DNA from: Oscillospiraceae bacterium
GTDB lineage: Bacteria > Bacillota > Clostridia > Oscillospirales > Acutalibacteraceae
Assembly (NCBI GenBank): GCA_902792905.1
Contig: CADBBH010000003.1
Span: forward strand, 1-64,000
DNA length: 64,000 nucleotides
Direction of reading: 5' to 3'
Part shown: piece after piece, positions 1-7,319 of the stretch
How positions within the stretch are numbered: position 1 is the first letter of the stretch
How the letters are laid out: every line of letters starts with the position of its first letter
The notes under the pieces: generated by a model
Told to the model about the DNA's origin: nothing
The model's database searches: none
The model's input: only the letters and a program-made list of their open reading frames with translations
Translations under genes and position numbers: made by a program

Positions 1-428
1 GGCTTCATGCCCGGGAATTCATAGAGAATAAGCGGAAGTTCCGTGTGAGTCGCAAGCTCCGAGAGATACTCGAACTGCTCCTGCGGTCTGTCGCACATTC
101 CTTTGGTGACGAATACGAGTCCGCTGACTCCCGCCTGCTCGAGGGCCTTGATTTCATCAATCTCATCCTCGTGCTTCGCCTCGAGATTGCCAGTCGCGAA
201 TACGGGAATGCCCGCCGAATTCTTTACGGCGAGAGAAGCGCATTTTATTCTCTCCTCACGCGTGAGCGATGTCATTTCGCTCGAACCGCATACCGCGAAA
301 AGATGCTGAGGCCTGAACGCCGCCTGCCAGGCAACATATTCCTCATAGGCATCATAGTCAACCGAGAGATCCTCCCTGAACGGAGTGAGCAGGAGAGTAT
401 AAACCCCCGCGAATTCATCATAGGTCAT
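1..428 (-). CDS. DapA/NAL-family aldolase (dihydrodipicolinate synthase superfamily), 3' end cut by the window
   Basis: The visible 142 residues are the N-terminal half of a class I Schiff-base (beta/alpha)8 lyase. It starts MTYDEFAGVYTLLLTPF, the typical 'TPF' strand 1, and continues with a GSSEMTSLT segment where family members have G(T/S)TGE, and with LYEFPG where DapA has YNVP (catalytic Tyr). The lysine that forms the Schiff base lies beyond the window edge. The start ATG at 426-428 has an AAGAAGGTGG ribosome binding site. GSSEM instead of GTTGE and YEFP instead of YNVP argue against true dihydrodipicolinate synthase. A sugar-acid or sialic-acid type lyase or dehydratase is as likely, so no symbol is given. 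It has its own promoter and no visible operon partner inside the window. Confidence 0.82.
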   Translation of the reverse strand, partial: MTYDEFAGVYTLLLTPFREDLSVDYDAYEEYVAWQAAFRPQHLFAVCGSSEMTSLTREERIKCASLAVKNSAGIPVFATGNLEAKHEDEIDEIKALEQAGVSGLVFVTKGMCDRPQEQFEYLSELATHTELPLILYEFPGMK

Positions 429-481
429 TAAGCCACCTTCTTTACCGATGAAAAACAGTCATAATAAACCATTATTAAAAG

Positions 482-510
482 ATTATACAATATAAATATT
501 AAAAAATCAA
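482..510 (-). promoter_or_regulatory. Promoter of the DapA-family gene
   Basis: On the minus strand a TTGATT -35 (505-510) and a perfect TATAAT -10 (482-487) are separated by 17 bp, about 55 bases upstream of the ATG at 428. No operator-like inverted repeat is obvious. Confidence 0.7.
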
Positions 511-596
511 TACTTTTTAGGGAACGGTAAAAGACGGGAGAAATCTGCACCCGCCCCGCGGCCGGTCCTCGCAGATTCCCCCGTATCTTTCCAATC

Positions 597-747
597 TGTC
601 ATCCCGAGCGTTTTGTCATCCCGAGCAATCTGTCATCCTGAGCGCAGTGAAGGATCGCAATAAAAGGCGCATTATCGGAAATGAATTTACATAAGCACAG
701 TTTCTCTTGAACCTGCGATTCTTCGGCGTACCGCCTCAGAATGACAG
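597..747. repeat. Family A interspersed palindromic repeat (copy 1), with extra partial arms
   Basis: The element at 630-747 opens with CTGTCATCCTGAGCGCAG and GAAGGATC and closes with GATTCTTCGG and CCTCAGAATGACAG, so its ends form a long imperfect inverted repeat. Two additional left arms (GTCATCCCGAGCG/A) stand in tandem at 597-609 and 615-627. Related copies are at 4781-4848 and 7320-7401. The interval 432-863 otherwise holds only the upstream gene's promoter and no supportable coding region. The element has no coding capacity and resembles a MITE or REP-type repeat. Confidence 0.75.
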
Positions 748-863
748 TTTTGCGTGTTGATTTGTTCGCTTTGCATTTTTCCGGCGTGCCCGCCCGGAGT
801 GATAAGGAATATAATTTGCCGCCGGATTTTCCATATACCCAACTCCTTTCCCGCTCTTCCCCC

Positions 864-1073
864 CTATGAATAGTAATTTCCCAGACGCAGGGCGGTTTCG
901 AGCGCGTCACGGCGCTCGGCGTAGAGAACCCTCAGCTCTCCCTTGATGGCCGATGCCCTGCGCGAAGCGGGCGGCAGAGTTTTCAGCTTTTCCCTGCGCT
1001 CCGCGATTCTCCCGGTAATAATCTGCGCCGCCGCGGTATATCCGGCGGCAAGCTCCTCAAGACTTCTTTTCAT
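864..1073 (-). CDS. Small helical protein of the prophage/ICE control-module type (unknown function)
   Basis: A 69-residue protein, predicted all-helical and rich in Arg/Glu/Ala, ending in LRLGNYYS. The ATG at 1071-1073 is chosen because an AAGGAG site lies 8 bases upstream; an in-frame GTG at 1082 would overlap that site. It follows the sigma-4/XRE gene by 30 bases and is probably co-transcribed with it. From family memory, short proteins with a heptad-like body and a C-terminal L-x-x-YY often sit beside sigma-like regulators in clostridial prophages and ICEs, which fits this context. No function can be assigned. Confidence 0.65.
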   Translation of the reverse strand: MKRSLEELAAGYTAAAQIITGRIAERREKLKTLPPASRRASAIKGELRVLYAERRDALETALRLGNYYS

Positions 1074-1103
1074 TAAATCCACTCCTTATCCGATTAGCTT
1101 CCT

Positions 1104-1733
1104 TCAATTCAATCTGCCGAGCAGCTTTTCGTAAGAAACGCCGAAAACGCCGCAGATTCTGCGGATTTCAAGAGCGTCGGGATTCGCTTTCCCGCGCTCG
1201 ATTCTGCCGAGTCTCTCCATACCGATGCCGAGCGCGTCGGATGCCTTTTCCCGCGTGAGTGCCCTGCCGACTCTGATATTCCGCAGCCGCGCTCCGACAA
1301 GCTCCGGAGTCTGCTTTTTCGCGGCGAGAATCGCGAAGGAATTATCGAGGCAGATGTCAAAGCCGGGCTTCGCGAGCGTATCCGTAATATACATATACAG
1401 ATAGGAGAACGCCTTTTTCAGCTTGCGCTCGGCGCGTTTTTTGGTCTCGCGCACCGTCGAGACGGTCAGTGACAGTTCGCCGGCGATTTCCGCGCAGCTC
1501 TTCTCCTCGAAATAGAAAGCGTAAATGACCTTTCGCTCATTTTCGGTCAGTTCGCGCTCAATCGCGGTGTCGAGCAGGAGCGCCATATCCGTCTCGCGCT
1601 TGCGCCAGGCGTATTCAACCGGCGTTTCGCAGGCGACACAGCACCGTCCGCAGCAGACTTTCACCGCCTGCCTGATTTCCTCCTCGTCGGGATAATTCAG
1701 CTTGATTTCGTGATTTCTAATAGCAGTTTTCAT
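1104..1733 (-). CDS. Sigma-70 region 4-like domain fused to a Cro/CI (XRE) helix-turn-helix domain
   Basis: 209 residues. After a Cys-rich N terminus (residues about 27-36, CCGRCCVAC) comes a sigma-70 region-4-like segment (about 55-115): ELTENERKVIYAFYFEEKS followed by the recognition-helix part AEIAGELSLTVSTVRETKKRAERKL. The C-terminal 60 residues are a classical XRE domain (LRNIRVGRALTREKASDALG, then RLGRIERGKANPD). Two DNA-reading domains in one chain suggest a regulator acting at promoters rather than a true sigma factor, since regions 2 and 3 are absent. GGAGG stands 9 bases before the ATG. The promoter is divergent from that of the S24 repressor and shares one operator with it. Likely first gene of a two-gene unit with 864-1073. 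Confidence 0.75.
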   Translation of the reverse strand: MKTAIRNHEIKLNYPDEEEIRQAVKVCCGRCCVACETPVEYAWRKRETDMALLLDTAIERELTENERKVIYAFYFEEKSCAEIAGELSLTVSTVRETKKRAERKLKKAFSYLYMYITDTLAKPGFDICLDNSFAILAAKKQTPELVGARLRNIRVGRALTREKASDALGIGMERLGRIERGKANPDALEIRRICGVFGVSYEKLLGRLN

Positions 1734-1777
1734 TAAATTTTACCTCCATTTATTCGATAATATGAGCTACACTATTT

Positions 1778-1864
1778 ATTTTAGAGCAGATTTTTAACTT
1801 TGTCAATAGAATTTTTAATTGTTTACAAAATTCTATTGACTTTTTGAATAGTTTCGCTCATAAT
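1778..1864. promoter_or_regulatory. Divergent promoter pair around a 14-bp perfect inverted-repeat operator
   Basis: GTCAATAGAATTTT at 1802-1815 is repeated in inverted orientation at 1827-1840 with an 11-bp spacer. Each arm overlaps a -35 box. Leftward promoter: TTGACA (1801-1806) and TAAAAT (1778-1783), 17 bp apart. Rightward promoter: TTGACT (1836-1841) and CATAAT (1859-1864), 17 bp apart. A dimeric repressor bound here would block both -35 boxes. The S24 repressor encoded to the right is the obvious candidate (inference). The site does not resemble the GAAC-GTTC Firmicutes LexA box. Confidence 0.85.
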
Positions 1865-1891
1865 ATAGGCAAAGAAACGGAGGATAACCGT

Positions 1892-2488
1892 ATGAATAAT
1901 ATAAAGGAACTCAGAAAAAGGGCGAAGCTCTCCCAGCTTGAGCTCGCGGAATTATGCGGAGTTCACCAGACTGCGGTCAGCCAGTGGGAGCAGGGGCGCA
2001 CGAATCCGGATACCGATATGCTCGTCGCGCTCAGCCAGATTTTTCACACCTCAATCGGCGCGCTTCTCGGCCTCGACACTCCCGACGACCCGATAATGAT
2101 ACCCGTCAAGGGCTTCGTTCAGGCGGGCGAGATGACCTTCATCCCCGATGAGGACGTCTGCGAATTTGCCGCGATTTCGCCCGAGCTTGCCCGCAGAGGC
2201 GAATACTGCGCCCTGCGAGTTCACGGAAACAGCATGTATCCGCTCTTTTACGATAACGATCAGGTCATCGTGCGCGTTCAGAGCGACGCGGACGACAACG
2301 ATATCGTGGTCGCGATCGAGGGCAGGGAGAGAGCGACGATAAAGCGCCTCAAGAGGCAGGAAAACGGGATTCTCCTCATAGCGGAAAATCCCGAATACGA
2401 TTCGATATTCTATACAAAGGAGCAGGTCGCGAAGCTCCCGGTCACATTTTTCGGCATTGCGGTCGAAATCCGCCGTGAAATTCATTGA
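1892..2488 (+). CDS. LexA/CI-like repressor: XRE helix-turn-helix plus S24 self-cleavage domain
   Basis: 198 residues. Residues 1-60 are an XRE domain (KLSQLELAELCGVHQTAVSQ) and 68-198 an S24/LexA-type peptidase domain. The parts needed for autoproteolysis are visible: an Ala78-Gly79 cleavage pair in VQAGE, nucleophile Ser114 in HGNSMYP, and general-base Lys151 in TIKRLK. The ATG at 1892 is preferred because GGAGG precedes it by 7-8 bases; an upstream in-frame TTG has no such site. By family knowledge such proteins are inactivated through RecA-stimulated self-cleavage, making this a damage-responsive switch. That it controls the divergent regulator is inference. Cellular LexA is less likely because the operator is not a LexA box and the N-terminal domain is Cro/CI type. 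Confidence 0.85.
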   Translation: MNNIKELRKRAKLSQLELAELCGVHQTAVSQWEQGRTNPDTDMLVALSQIFHTSIGALLGLDTPDDPIMIPVKGFVQAGEMTFIPDEDVCEFAAISPELARRGEYCALRVHGNSMYPLFYDNDQVIVRVQSDADDNDIVVAIEGRERATIKRLKRQENGILLIAENPEYDSIFYTKEQVAKLPVTFFGIAVEIRREIH

Positions 2489-2514
2489 CAAGCGGATTAA
2501 AGTTGTAATATAAT
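2485..2514 (+). promoter_or_regulatory. Promoter of the aldehyde dehydrogenase gene
   Basis: A consensus TTGACA (2485-2490) overlaps the stop codon of the repressor gene. A consensus TATAAT (2509-2514) follows 18 bp later, about 45 bases before the ATG at 2559. Confidence 0.75.
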
Positions 2515-2558
2515 TATTTATTGACAGACAAATTATTTATATAAAGGACGGTAGAATT

Positions 2559-4082
2559 ATGGCAGTCAAAAAGTTACAGTATTACGCAGGCGGTCAGTGG
2601 CTTGATTCCAAGACGGACAAGTATATGGATATCTACAATCCGAGCACCGGCGAAGTCATCGCACAGACACCCTGCTGCACCAAGGAAGAGGTAAACTACG
2701 CGGTCGAGTGCGCCAAAGAGGCGTTCAAGAGCTGGAGCGAAGTTCCCGTAATGAAGAGAGTCCAGATTATCTATGATTTCCGCGATCTGCTTGTAGCCCA
2801 TATGGATGAGCTGACCGAGCTGTGCGCGAGAGAAGAAGGCAAGGTCTGGAACGAGGCGAGAGGCGACATCCTCAAGGTCAAAGAGCCTGTTGAGCTCGCT
2901 CTTTCCGCTCCCTCGCTGCTTATGGGCGAGAGCATCCGCGACACCTCCTCCGGATATGACACCACGCTCTACAGAGAGCCTGTCGGCGTATTCGCGGGCA
3001 TCGTTCCCTTCAACTTCCCCGGCATGATTCCGATGGGCTGGATGACCCCGATGTGCATCGCATGCGGCAACACGATAGTCCTCAAAGCCGCTTCCATGAC
3101 TCCGATGACCTGCATGAGAATCGCGGAGCTCTGGAAGGAAGCCGGCCTGCCCGACGGCGTTATCAATATAGTCACCTGCTCAAGAAACGAAGCGGAAATC
3201 TTCATGGATCACCCCGATGTCAAGGGCATCACATTCGTCGGCTCAACCTCAGTCGGCCTTCACATTTATTCGAGAGCAGCCGAGAGCGGCAAGAGAGTTC
3301 AGTGCCTTTGCGAAGCGAAGAATCACGGCCTCGTGCTTGAGGACGCCGCAATCGAGAGCGCCGCTCACAGAATCATCAATTCCTCCTTCGGCTGCGCAGG
3401 CGAGCGCTGCATGGCTCTGCCCGTAATCGTAGCTCAGGAGAGCATCGCCGATAAACTCGTCTCCTACCTCGTCAAATTCGCGAAGGAGCTCAAAATCGGC
3501 CCCGCTTATGAGAAGGATACCAATCTCGGCCCCGTTGTCACCGCAGCTCACAAGAAGAGCGTCATCGACTGGATCAACAAGGGCATCGAAGAGGGCGCGG
3601 AGCTTGTTCTCGACGGCAGAGACACCGTCGTTCCCGGCTATGAGGGCGGCTTCTATGTAGGCCCCACCATCCTCGACCATGTAACCCCCGAGATGACAGT
3701 CGGCCAGAGAGAGATATTCGGGCCCGTTCTCTGCATAAAGAGAGTCAAGAATTTTGAAGAGGGCCTCGCGCTCATGAACGCCAACCCCTTCGCAAACGGC
3801 TCGGTTATCTTCACCCAGAGCGGCTACTACGCCAGAGAGTTCACCAAGAGAACCGACGGCGGCATGGTCGGCGTGAACGTCGGCATCCCCGTTCCCGTAG
3901 GCGTATTCCCCTTCAACGGCCACAAGAAATCCTTCTTCGGCGATCTTCACACCCTCGGCAAGGACGGTTTCCGTTTCTACACCGAGACCAAGACCGTCAC
4001 CCAGACCTGGTTCAATCCCGAGGAAATCAAGGCCAGCGCTGTTGACTCCTGGGAAGGCTCCGTCGGCGGCGACCAGAAATAA
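2559..4082 (+). CDS. mmsA: CoA-acylating methylmalonate-semialdehyde dehydrogenase family protein (MmsA/IolA type)
   Basis: 507 residues of the aldehyde dehydrogenase superfamily, close to the usual length of the MmsA/IolA branch. The nucleophile is Cys284 in FGCAGERCMAL, a context specific to methylmalonate-semialdehyde dehydrogenases. The usual catalytic Glu of aldehyde dehydrogenases is replaced by Asn255 in EAKNHGLV, the hallmark of the CoA-acylating MmsA group, in which CoA rather than water releases the product. Expected reaction: (methyl)malonate semialdehyde + CoA + NAD+ to propionyl- or acetyl-CoA + CO2 + NADH in valine or inositol breakdown. No inositol or valine catabolic genes are nearby and the gene is monocistronic with its own promoter and terminator, so the physiological substrate is open. 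Confidence 0.85.
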   Translation: MAVKKLQYYAGGQWLDSKTDKYMDIYNPSTGEVIAQTPCCTKEEVNYAVECAKEAFKSWSEVPVMKRVQIIYDFRDLLVAHMDELTELCAREEGKVWNEARGDILKVKEPVELALSAPSLLMGESIRDTSSGYDTTLYREPVGVFAGIVPFNFPGMIPMGWMTPMCIACGNTIVLKAASMTPMTCMRIAELWKEAGLPDGVINIVTCSRNEAEIFMDHPDVKGITFVGSTSVGLHIYSRAAESGKRVQCLCEAKNHGLVLEDAAIESAAHRIINSSFGCAGERCMALPVIVAQESIADKLVSYLVKFAKELKIGPAYEKDTNLGPVVTAAHKKSVIDWINKGIEEGAELVLDGRDTVVPGYEGGFYVGPTILDHVTPEMTVGQREIFGPVLCIKRVKNFEEGLALMNANPFANGSVIFTQSGYYAREFTKRTDGGMVGVNVGIPVPVGVFPFNGHKKSFFGDLHTLGKDGFRFYTETKTVTQTWFNPEEIKASAVDSWEGSVGGDQK

Positions 4083-4100
4083 AGAAATATATAAAAAGAC

Positions 4101-4130
4101 CCCCGCGGAGTTCCGGCTCTGCGGGGTTTT
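4101..4130 (+). terminator. Rho-independent terminator of mmsA
   Basis: CCCCGCGGAG (4101-4110) pairs with CTCTGCGGGG (4117-4126) across a 6-base loop and is followed by TTTT, 18 bases after the stop codon. Confidence 0.8.
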
Positions 4131-4212
4131 GATTCGGCGCAGGGAATTGAATCTTTGAATCAAGCGTTTAATCCGGATCCGGATAAGACTTCAGAACGGA
4201 TTCCTCAAAATC

Positions 4213-4243
4213 AAAAAGCAGGTGCGTTTGCGCCTGCTTTTTT
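4213..4243. terminator. Second terminator-like hairpin before rpsO (symmetric)
   Basis: GCAGG...CCTGC stem (4218-4222 with 4233-4237, extended inward by wobble pairs), flanked by A5 and T6 runs, so it could stop transcription in either direction. It isolates the rpsO promoter from upstream read-through. Confidence 0.65.
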
Positions 4244-4311
4244 CTGACTGTGATAAACAGATTGTAATAAACAATATAGTTATATACTTTATAAAAAATA
4301 ATAAAAAACTC

Positions 4312-4340
4312 TTTACAAATAAAAAATAGTGTGATATAAT
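4312..4340 (+). promoter_or_regulatory. rpsO promoter
   Basis: TTTACA (4312-4317) and perfect TATAAT (4335-4340), 17 bp apart, about 100 bases upstream of rpsO, leaving room for a structured leader. Confidence 0.8.
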
Positions 4341-4345
4341 TCCAC

Positions 4346-4430
4346 TCGCACGCCCGGATCACGGTTTACGGAGTAAGCCCCGAAGGGGAATTCACCTGCC
4401 GCCTACTGAGACCGAGGCAAATTAATCAAT
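4346..4430 (+). promoter_or_regulatory. Possible S15 autoregulatory leader RNA
   Basis: The 85-100 base untranslated leader of rpsO contains small hairpins, for example CCCC-GAA-GGGG at 4378-4388 and GCCT...AGGC at 4401-4418, just before the GAGGTG ribosome binding site. S15 represses its own translation through leader structures in many bacteria. This leader was not matched to a named family, so the call rests on position and visible stems. Confidence 0.4.
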
Positions 4431-4442
4431 GAGGTGAAAATT

Positions 4443-4706
4443 ATGACACAGGCAGAAAAACAGGCAATCATGCAGGAATACGCAACCCACGAGGGCGACA
4501 CCGGTTCACCCGAGGTTCAGATCGCTGTTCTCACCAAGAGAATCAACGACCTCAACGCCCATCTTCAGATCCACAAGAAGGATCACCACAGCCGCAGAGG
4601 CCTTCTCATGATGGTAGGTCACAGAAGAAACCTCCTTGCTTACCTTCAGAAGGTTGACATTGAGCGTTACCGTTCAATCGTTTCAAGGCTCGGTCTGCGT
4701 AAATAA
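4443..4706 (+). CDS. rpsO: 30S ribosomal protein S15
   Basis: 87 residues, the family length, with the hallmark run [16 protein letters not shown] and [12 protein letters not shown] (16S rRNA-binding loop) and the C-terminal Y-R-x-I-x-x-LGLRK. S15 is a primary binder of the central domain of 16S rRNA. The ATG at 4443 has GAGGTG 6 bases upstream; an in-frame GTG at 4434 lies inside that site and is rejected. It precedes pnp as in many Firmicutes, but a terminator and a family A repeat separate the two genes. Confidence 0.97.
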   Translation: MTQAEKQAIMQEYATHEGDTGSPEVQIAVLTKRINDLNAHLQIHKKDHHSRRGLLMMVGHRRNLLAYLQKVDIERYRSIVSRLGLRK

Positions 4707-4718
4707 TTGCAAAATCGG

Positions 4719-4745
4719 AGCAGGCGGGATCTCTCGCCTGCTTTG
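4719..4745 (+). terminator. Terminator or attenuator between rpsO and pnp
   Basis: AGCAGGCG (4719-4726) pairs with CGCCTGCT (4735-4742) and is followed by TT-G-TTT. The U tract is short, so read-through into pnp is possible. Confidence 0.6.
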
Positions 4746-4780
4746 TTTCTTGAAAGAAACGAAGCGAATTCGGAATTATC

Positions 4781-4848
4781 CTGTCATCCTGAGCGTAAGC
4801 GAAGGATCGCGGATTGAGATTCTTCACCCTGCGGGTTCAGAATGACAG
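4781..4848. repeat. Family A palindromic repeat (copy 2, short form) in the rpsO-pnp gap
   Basis: Begins CTGTCATCCTGAGCG and GAAGGATC, ends GATTCTTC and TTCAGAATGACAG; the two ends are imperfect inverted repeats. At 68 bases it is shorter than copy 1 (118) and copy 3 (82), because the interior differs. The rest of the rpsO-pnp gap (about 315 bases) holds a CAAAGC...GCTTTG hairpin near 4930-4960 and no supportable gene. Confidence 0.7.
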
Positions 4849-5022
4849 AATATATCAATTATTGCGAAACAACCCGGCATTATCATTTGTAATCCTCGGG
4901 CATTCCCGAAGCTTTTCAGCAGTGAATCGAGGGCAAAGCGAAAAGGATTCTTTGCTTTGGATTTTCCGCTGAAAACAGGAACTGCCCGATGAAATAAATA
5001 ATTTTCAGAAAGGTAACAGAAA

Positions 5023-7224
5023 ATGGTTTTCAACGAATTCTCAACATTCAAAAAGTATGAAACCGAAATCGCAGGCAGACCCTTCGTTGTCGAAGTCGGC
5101 AAGATGGCTCAGCTTGCAGGCGGCAGCTGCCTTGTCCGCTACGGCGAGACCAACGTGCTCTGCACCGCCACTATGGCTCCGAAGCCCCGTGAGGGCGTCG
5201 ATTTCTTCCCTCTTTCAGTCGATTATGAGGAGAAGCTCTATGCTGTCGGCAGAATCCCCGGCTCATTCCAGCGCCGTGAAGGCAAGGCGAGCGAGAAGGC
5301 CACCCTTGCTTCAAGAGTTATTGACAGACCCATCCGCCCCCTCTTCCCGAAGGATATGAGAAACGATGTCGGCGTTGTCGCGACCGTTATGTCCGTTGAC
5401 CCCGACTGCGAGCCCCAGATAGCCGCAATGCTCGGCGTATCAATCGCAATCTCAATCTCCGAGATTCCCTGGGACGGCCCCATCGCCGGCGTTGTTGTCG
5501 GCCTGGTTGACGGCGAATATGTCATCAACCCCACTCTCGAGCAGAGAGCAAAGAGCGATATGTATGTCACCGTCGCTTCCACGAGCGAGCTCGTCGCGAT
5601 GATTGAGGCGGGCGCAAACGAAGTCTCAAACGACGATATGTATGACGGCATCATGTTCGCCCACAAAGAGAATCAGAAGATAGTTGAATTTATCAATATG
5701 ATTAAGGCCGAGGTCGGCAAGGAGAAGGTTGAATTCCCCTCAAACGATCCCGATCCCGAGATGTACGAGGCAATCAAGGAATTCTCAATCGAGGATATCC
5801 GCGCCGCTCTCGACACAGACGACAAGAGAATCCGCGATGAGCGTCTCAAGCCCGTCTATGAGAAGGTTCACGAGAAATTCGATGAGATTTATCCCGAGAT
5901 GGAAGTCAAAATCGAGGAATGCCTCTACAAGGTTCAGAAGTATGTTGTCCGCCGCTGGCTGCTCGATGACGGCAAGCGTGTTGACGGCAGAGGAATCGAC
6001 GAAATCCGCCCGCTCAACGCCCAGATAGACCTGCTTGACAGAGTTCACGGCTCGGGTATGTTCACCAGAGGCCAGACTCAGGTTCTCTCGGTTGTTACTC
6101 TCGGCACAATGAGCGACGCGCAGTCGCTTGACGGCCTCGACGAAGAGGATTCCAAGCGCTACATTCACCACTATAATTTCCCCTCATACTCGGTCGGCGA
6201 AACCAAGCCCCCGAGAGGACCGGGCAGAAGAGAGATAGGCCACGGCGCTCTCGCAGAGCGTTCGCTCATCCCCGTTCTTCCCAGCGTTGAGGAATTCCCC
6301 TATACCATCCGCGTTGTTTCCGAGGTTCTCTCCTCAAACGGCTCCACTTCACAGGGCTCAGTCTGCGGCTCCACTCTTTCGCTCATGGCCGCCGGCGTTC
6401 CCATCAAGGCCCCCGTTGCCGGTATCTCCTGCGGTCTTATCACCGAGGGCGACCGCTTCATGACCATGGTTGATATCCAGGGCCTCGAGGACTTCTTCGG
6501 CGATATGGACTTCAAAGTTGCAGGCACCAAGAAGGGTATCACTTCAATTCAGATGGACCTCAAGGTTCACGGTCTGACTCCCGCCATCATCAGAGAGGCG
6601 CTCGACAAGACCTATAAAGCACGCTGCTACATCCTTGACGAAGTTATCGCTCCCGTCATCGCAGAGCCGCGCGCAGAGCTCAGCAAGTGGGCTCCCAAGA
6701 TGCTCAGCACCAAGATCGATCCCGACAAGATCGGCGACGTCATCGGCAAGCAGGGCAAGGTTATCCAGAAGATCTGCGCAGAGTGCAACTGCAAGATTGA
6801 CGTTGAAGAGGACGGCTCCGTATTCGTTTCCTCCACCGATCTTGAGGATTGCAAGAAGGCAATCGGCATTGTTGAGACTATCGCCAACGGCCCCGAAATC
6901 GGCGCAATTTATAAGGGAATCGTTACCCGCCTGATGAGCTTCGGCGCATTCGTCGAGATAGTTCCCGGCATCGAGGGTATGGTCCATATCAGCCAGCTCG
7001 ACGTCAAGAGAACCGAGAAGGTTGAGGATGTCGTCACGGTCGGCGACGAGGTCATCGTCAAGGTCCTTGAGAAGGACGACCAGGGCAGACTCAATTTCTC
7101 ACGCCGCGAGGCGCTCATCGAGGTTGAAGGTCTCGTTCCCGAGAACACCGTCTCCGATGCTCCGCGCAAGGGCGGCTCCTTCAGAGGAAACAGAGGAAAC
7201 AGACCCCCGAAGAAAAACGATTAA
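5023..7224 (+). CDS. pnp: Polyribonucleotide nucleotidyltransferase (PNPase)
   Basis: 733 residues with the full family layout: first RNase PH domain (about 10-145), linker helical domain (about 240-325), second, catalytic RNase PH domain (about 330-560; GTMSDAQ, FPSYSVGE and the RREIGHGALAERSL phosphate-site motif), KH domain (about 565-625; IGDVIGKQGKVIQKI), S1 domain (about 630-700; YKGIVTRLMSFGAFVEI) and a short basic Gly/Arg tail. It degrades RNA phosphorolytically 3' to 5', releasing nucleoside diphosphates, usually with an RNA helicase in the degradosome. ATG at 5023 with an AGAAAGG site. No truncation or odd residue seen. Confidence 0.97.
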   Translation: MVFNEFSTFKKYETEIAGRPFVVEVGKMAQLAGGSCLVRYGETNVLCTATMAPKPREGVDFFPLSVDYEEKLYAVGRIPGSFQRREGKASEKATLASRVIDRPIRPLFPKDMRNDVGVVATVMSVDPDCEPQIAAMLGVSIAISISEIPWDGPIAGVVVGLVDGEYVINPTLEQRAKSDMYVTVASTSELVAMIEAGANEVSNDDMYDGIMFAHKENQKIVEFINMIKAEVGKEKVEFPSNDPDPEMYEAIKEFSIEDIRAALDTDDKRIRDERLKPVYEKVHEKFDEIYPEMEVKIEECLYKVQKYVVRRWLLDDGKRVDGRGIDEIRPLNAQIDLLDRVHGSGMFTRGQTQVLSVVTLGTMSDAQSLDGLDEEDSKRYIHHYNFPSYSVGETKPPRGPGRREIGHGALAERSLIPVLPSVEEFPYTIRVVSEVLSSNGSTSQGSVCGSTLSLMAAGVPIKAPVAGISCGLITEGDRFMTMVDIQGLEDFFGDMDFKVAGTKKGITSIQMDLKVHGLTPAIIREALDKTYKARCYILDEVIAPVIAEPRAELSKWAPKMLSTKIDPDKIGDVIGKQGKVIQKICAECNCKIDVEEDGSVFVSSTDLEDCKKAIGIVETIANGPEIGAIYKGIVTRLMSFGAFVEIVPGIEGMVHISQLDVKRTEKVEDVVTVGDEVIVKVLEKDDQGRLNFSRREALIEVEGLVPENTVSDAPRKGGSFRGNRGNRPPKKND

Positions 7225-7241
7225 GGCAATAATCAACACAG

Positions 7242-7271
7242 CCCGCAGGTAACCGAACCCTGCGGGTTTTT
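7242..7271 (+). terminator. pnp terminator
   Basis: CCCGCAGG (7242-7249) pairs with CCTGCGGG (7259-7266) and is followed by T5, 17 bases after the pnp stop codon. Confidence 0.85.
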
Positions 7272-7319
7272 CTTACAGACTCCGGCACGGCCGGCGATTA
7301 TTACCATCCTGACATTTTT

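Noticed and set aside
597..747. CRISPR-like array of GTCATCC(C/T)GAGC units
   Set aside because: The units are 16-18 bases apart with no uniform spacers and pair with an inverted right arm; this is a palindromic interspersed repeat, not a CRISPR.
1778..1864. LexA (SOS) box
   Set aside because: The inverted repeat GTCAATAGAATTTT does not match the GAAC...GTTC Firmicutes LexA box, so this is treated as the operator of a CI-like repressor.
1844..1891. Upstream TTG start for the S24 repressor
   Set aside because: It lies at the promoter -10 region, has no ribosome site, and the XRE domain begins at the ATG at 1892.
3249..4163. A 304-codon open frame opposite the MmsA gene
   Set aside because: It runs across the mmsA stop and terminator, has no ribosome site and low-complexity Ala/Gly/Val composition typical of antisense frames.
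4860..5022. Riboswitch or specific pnp leader
   Set aside because: Only a CAAAGC/GCTTTG hairpin is visible; no known riboswitch core could be traced.
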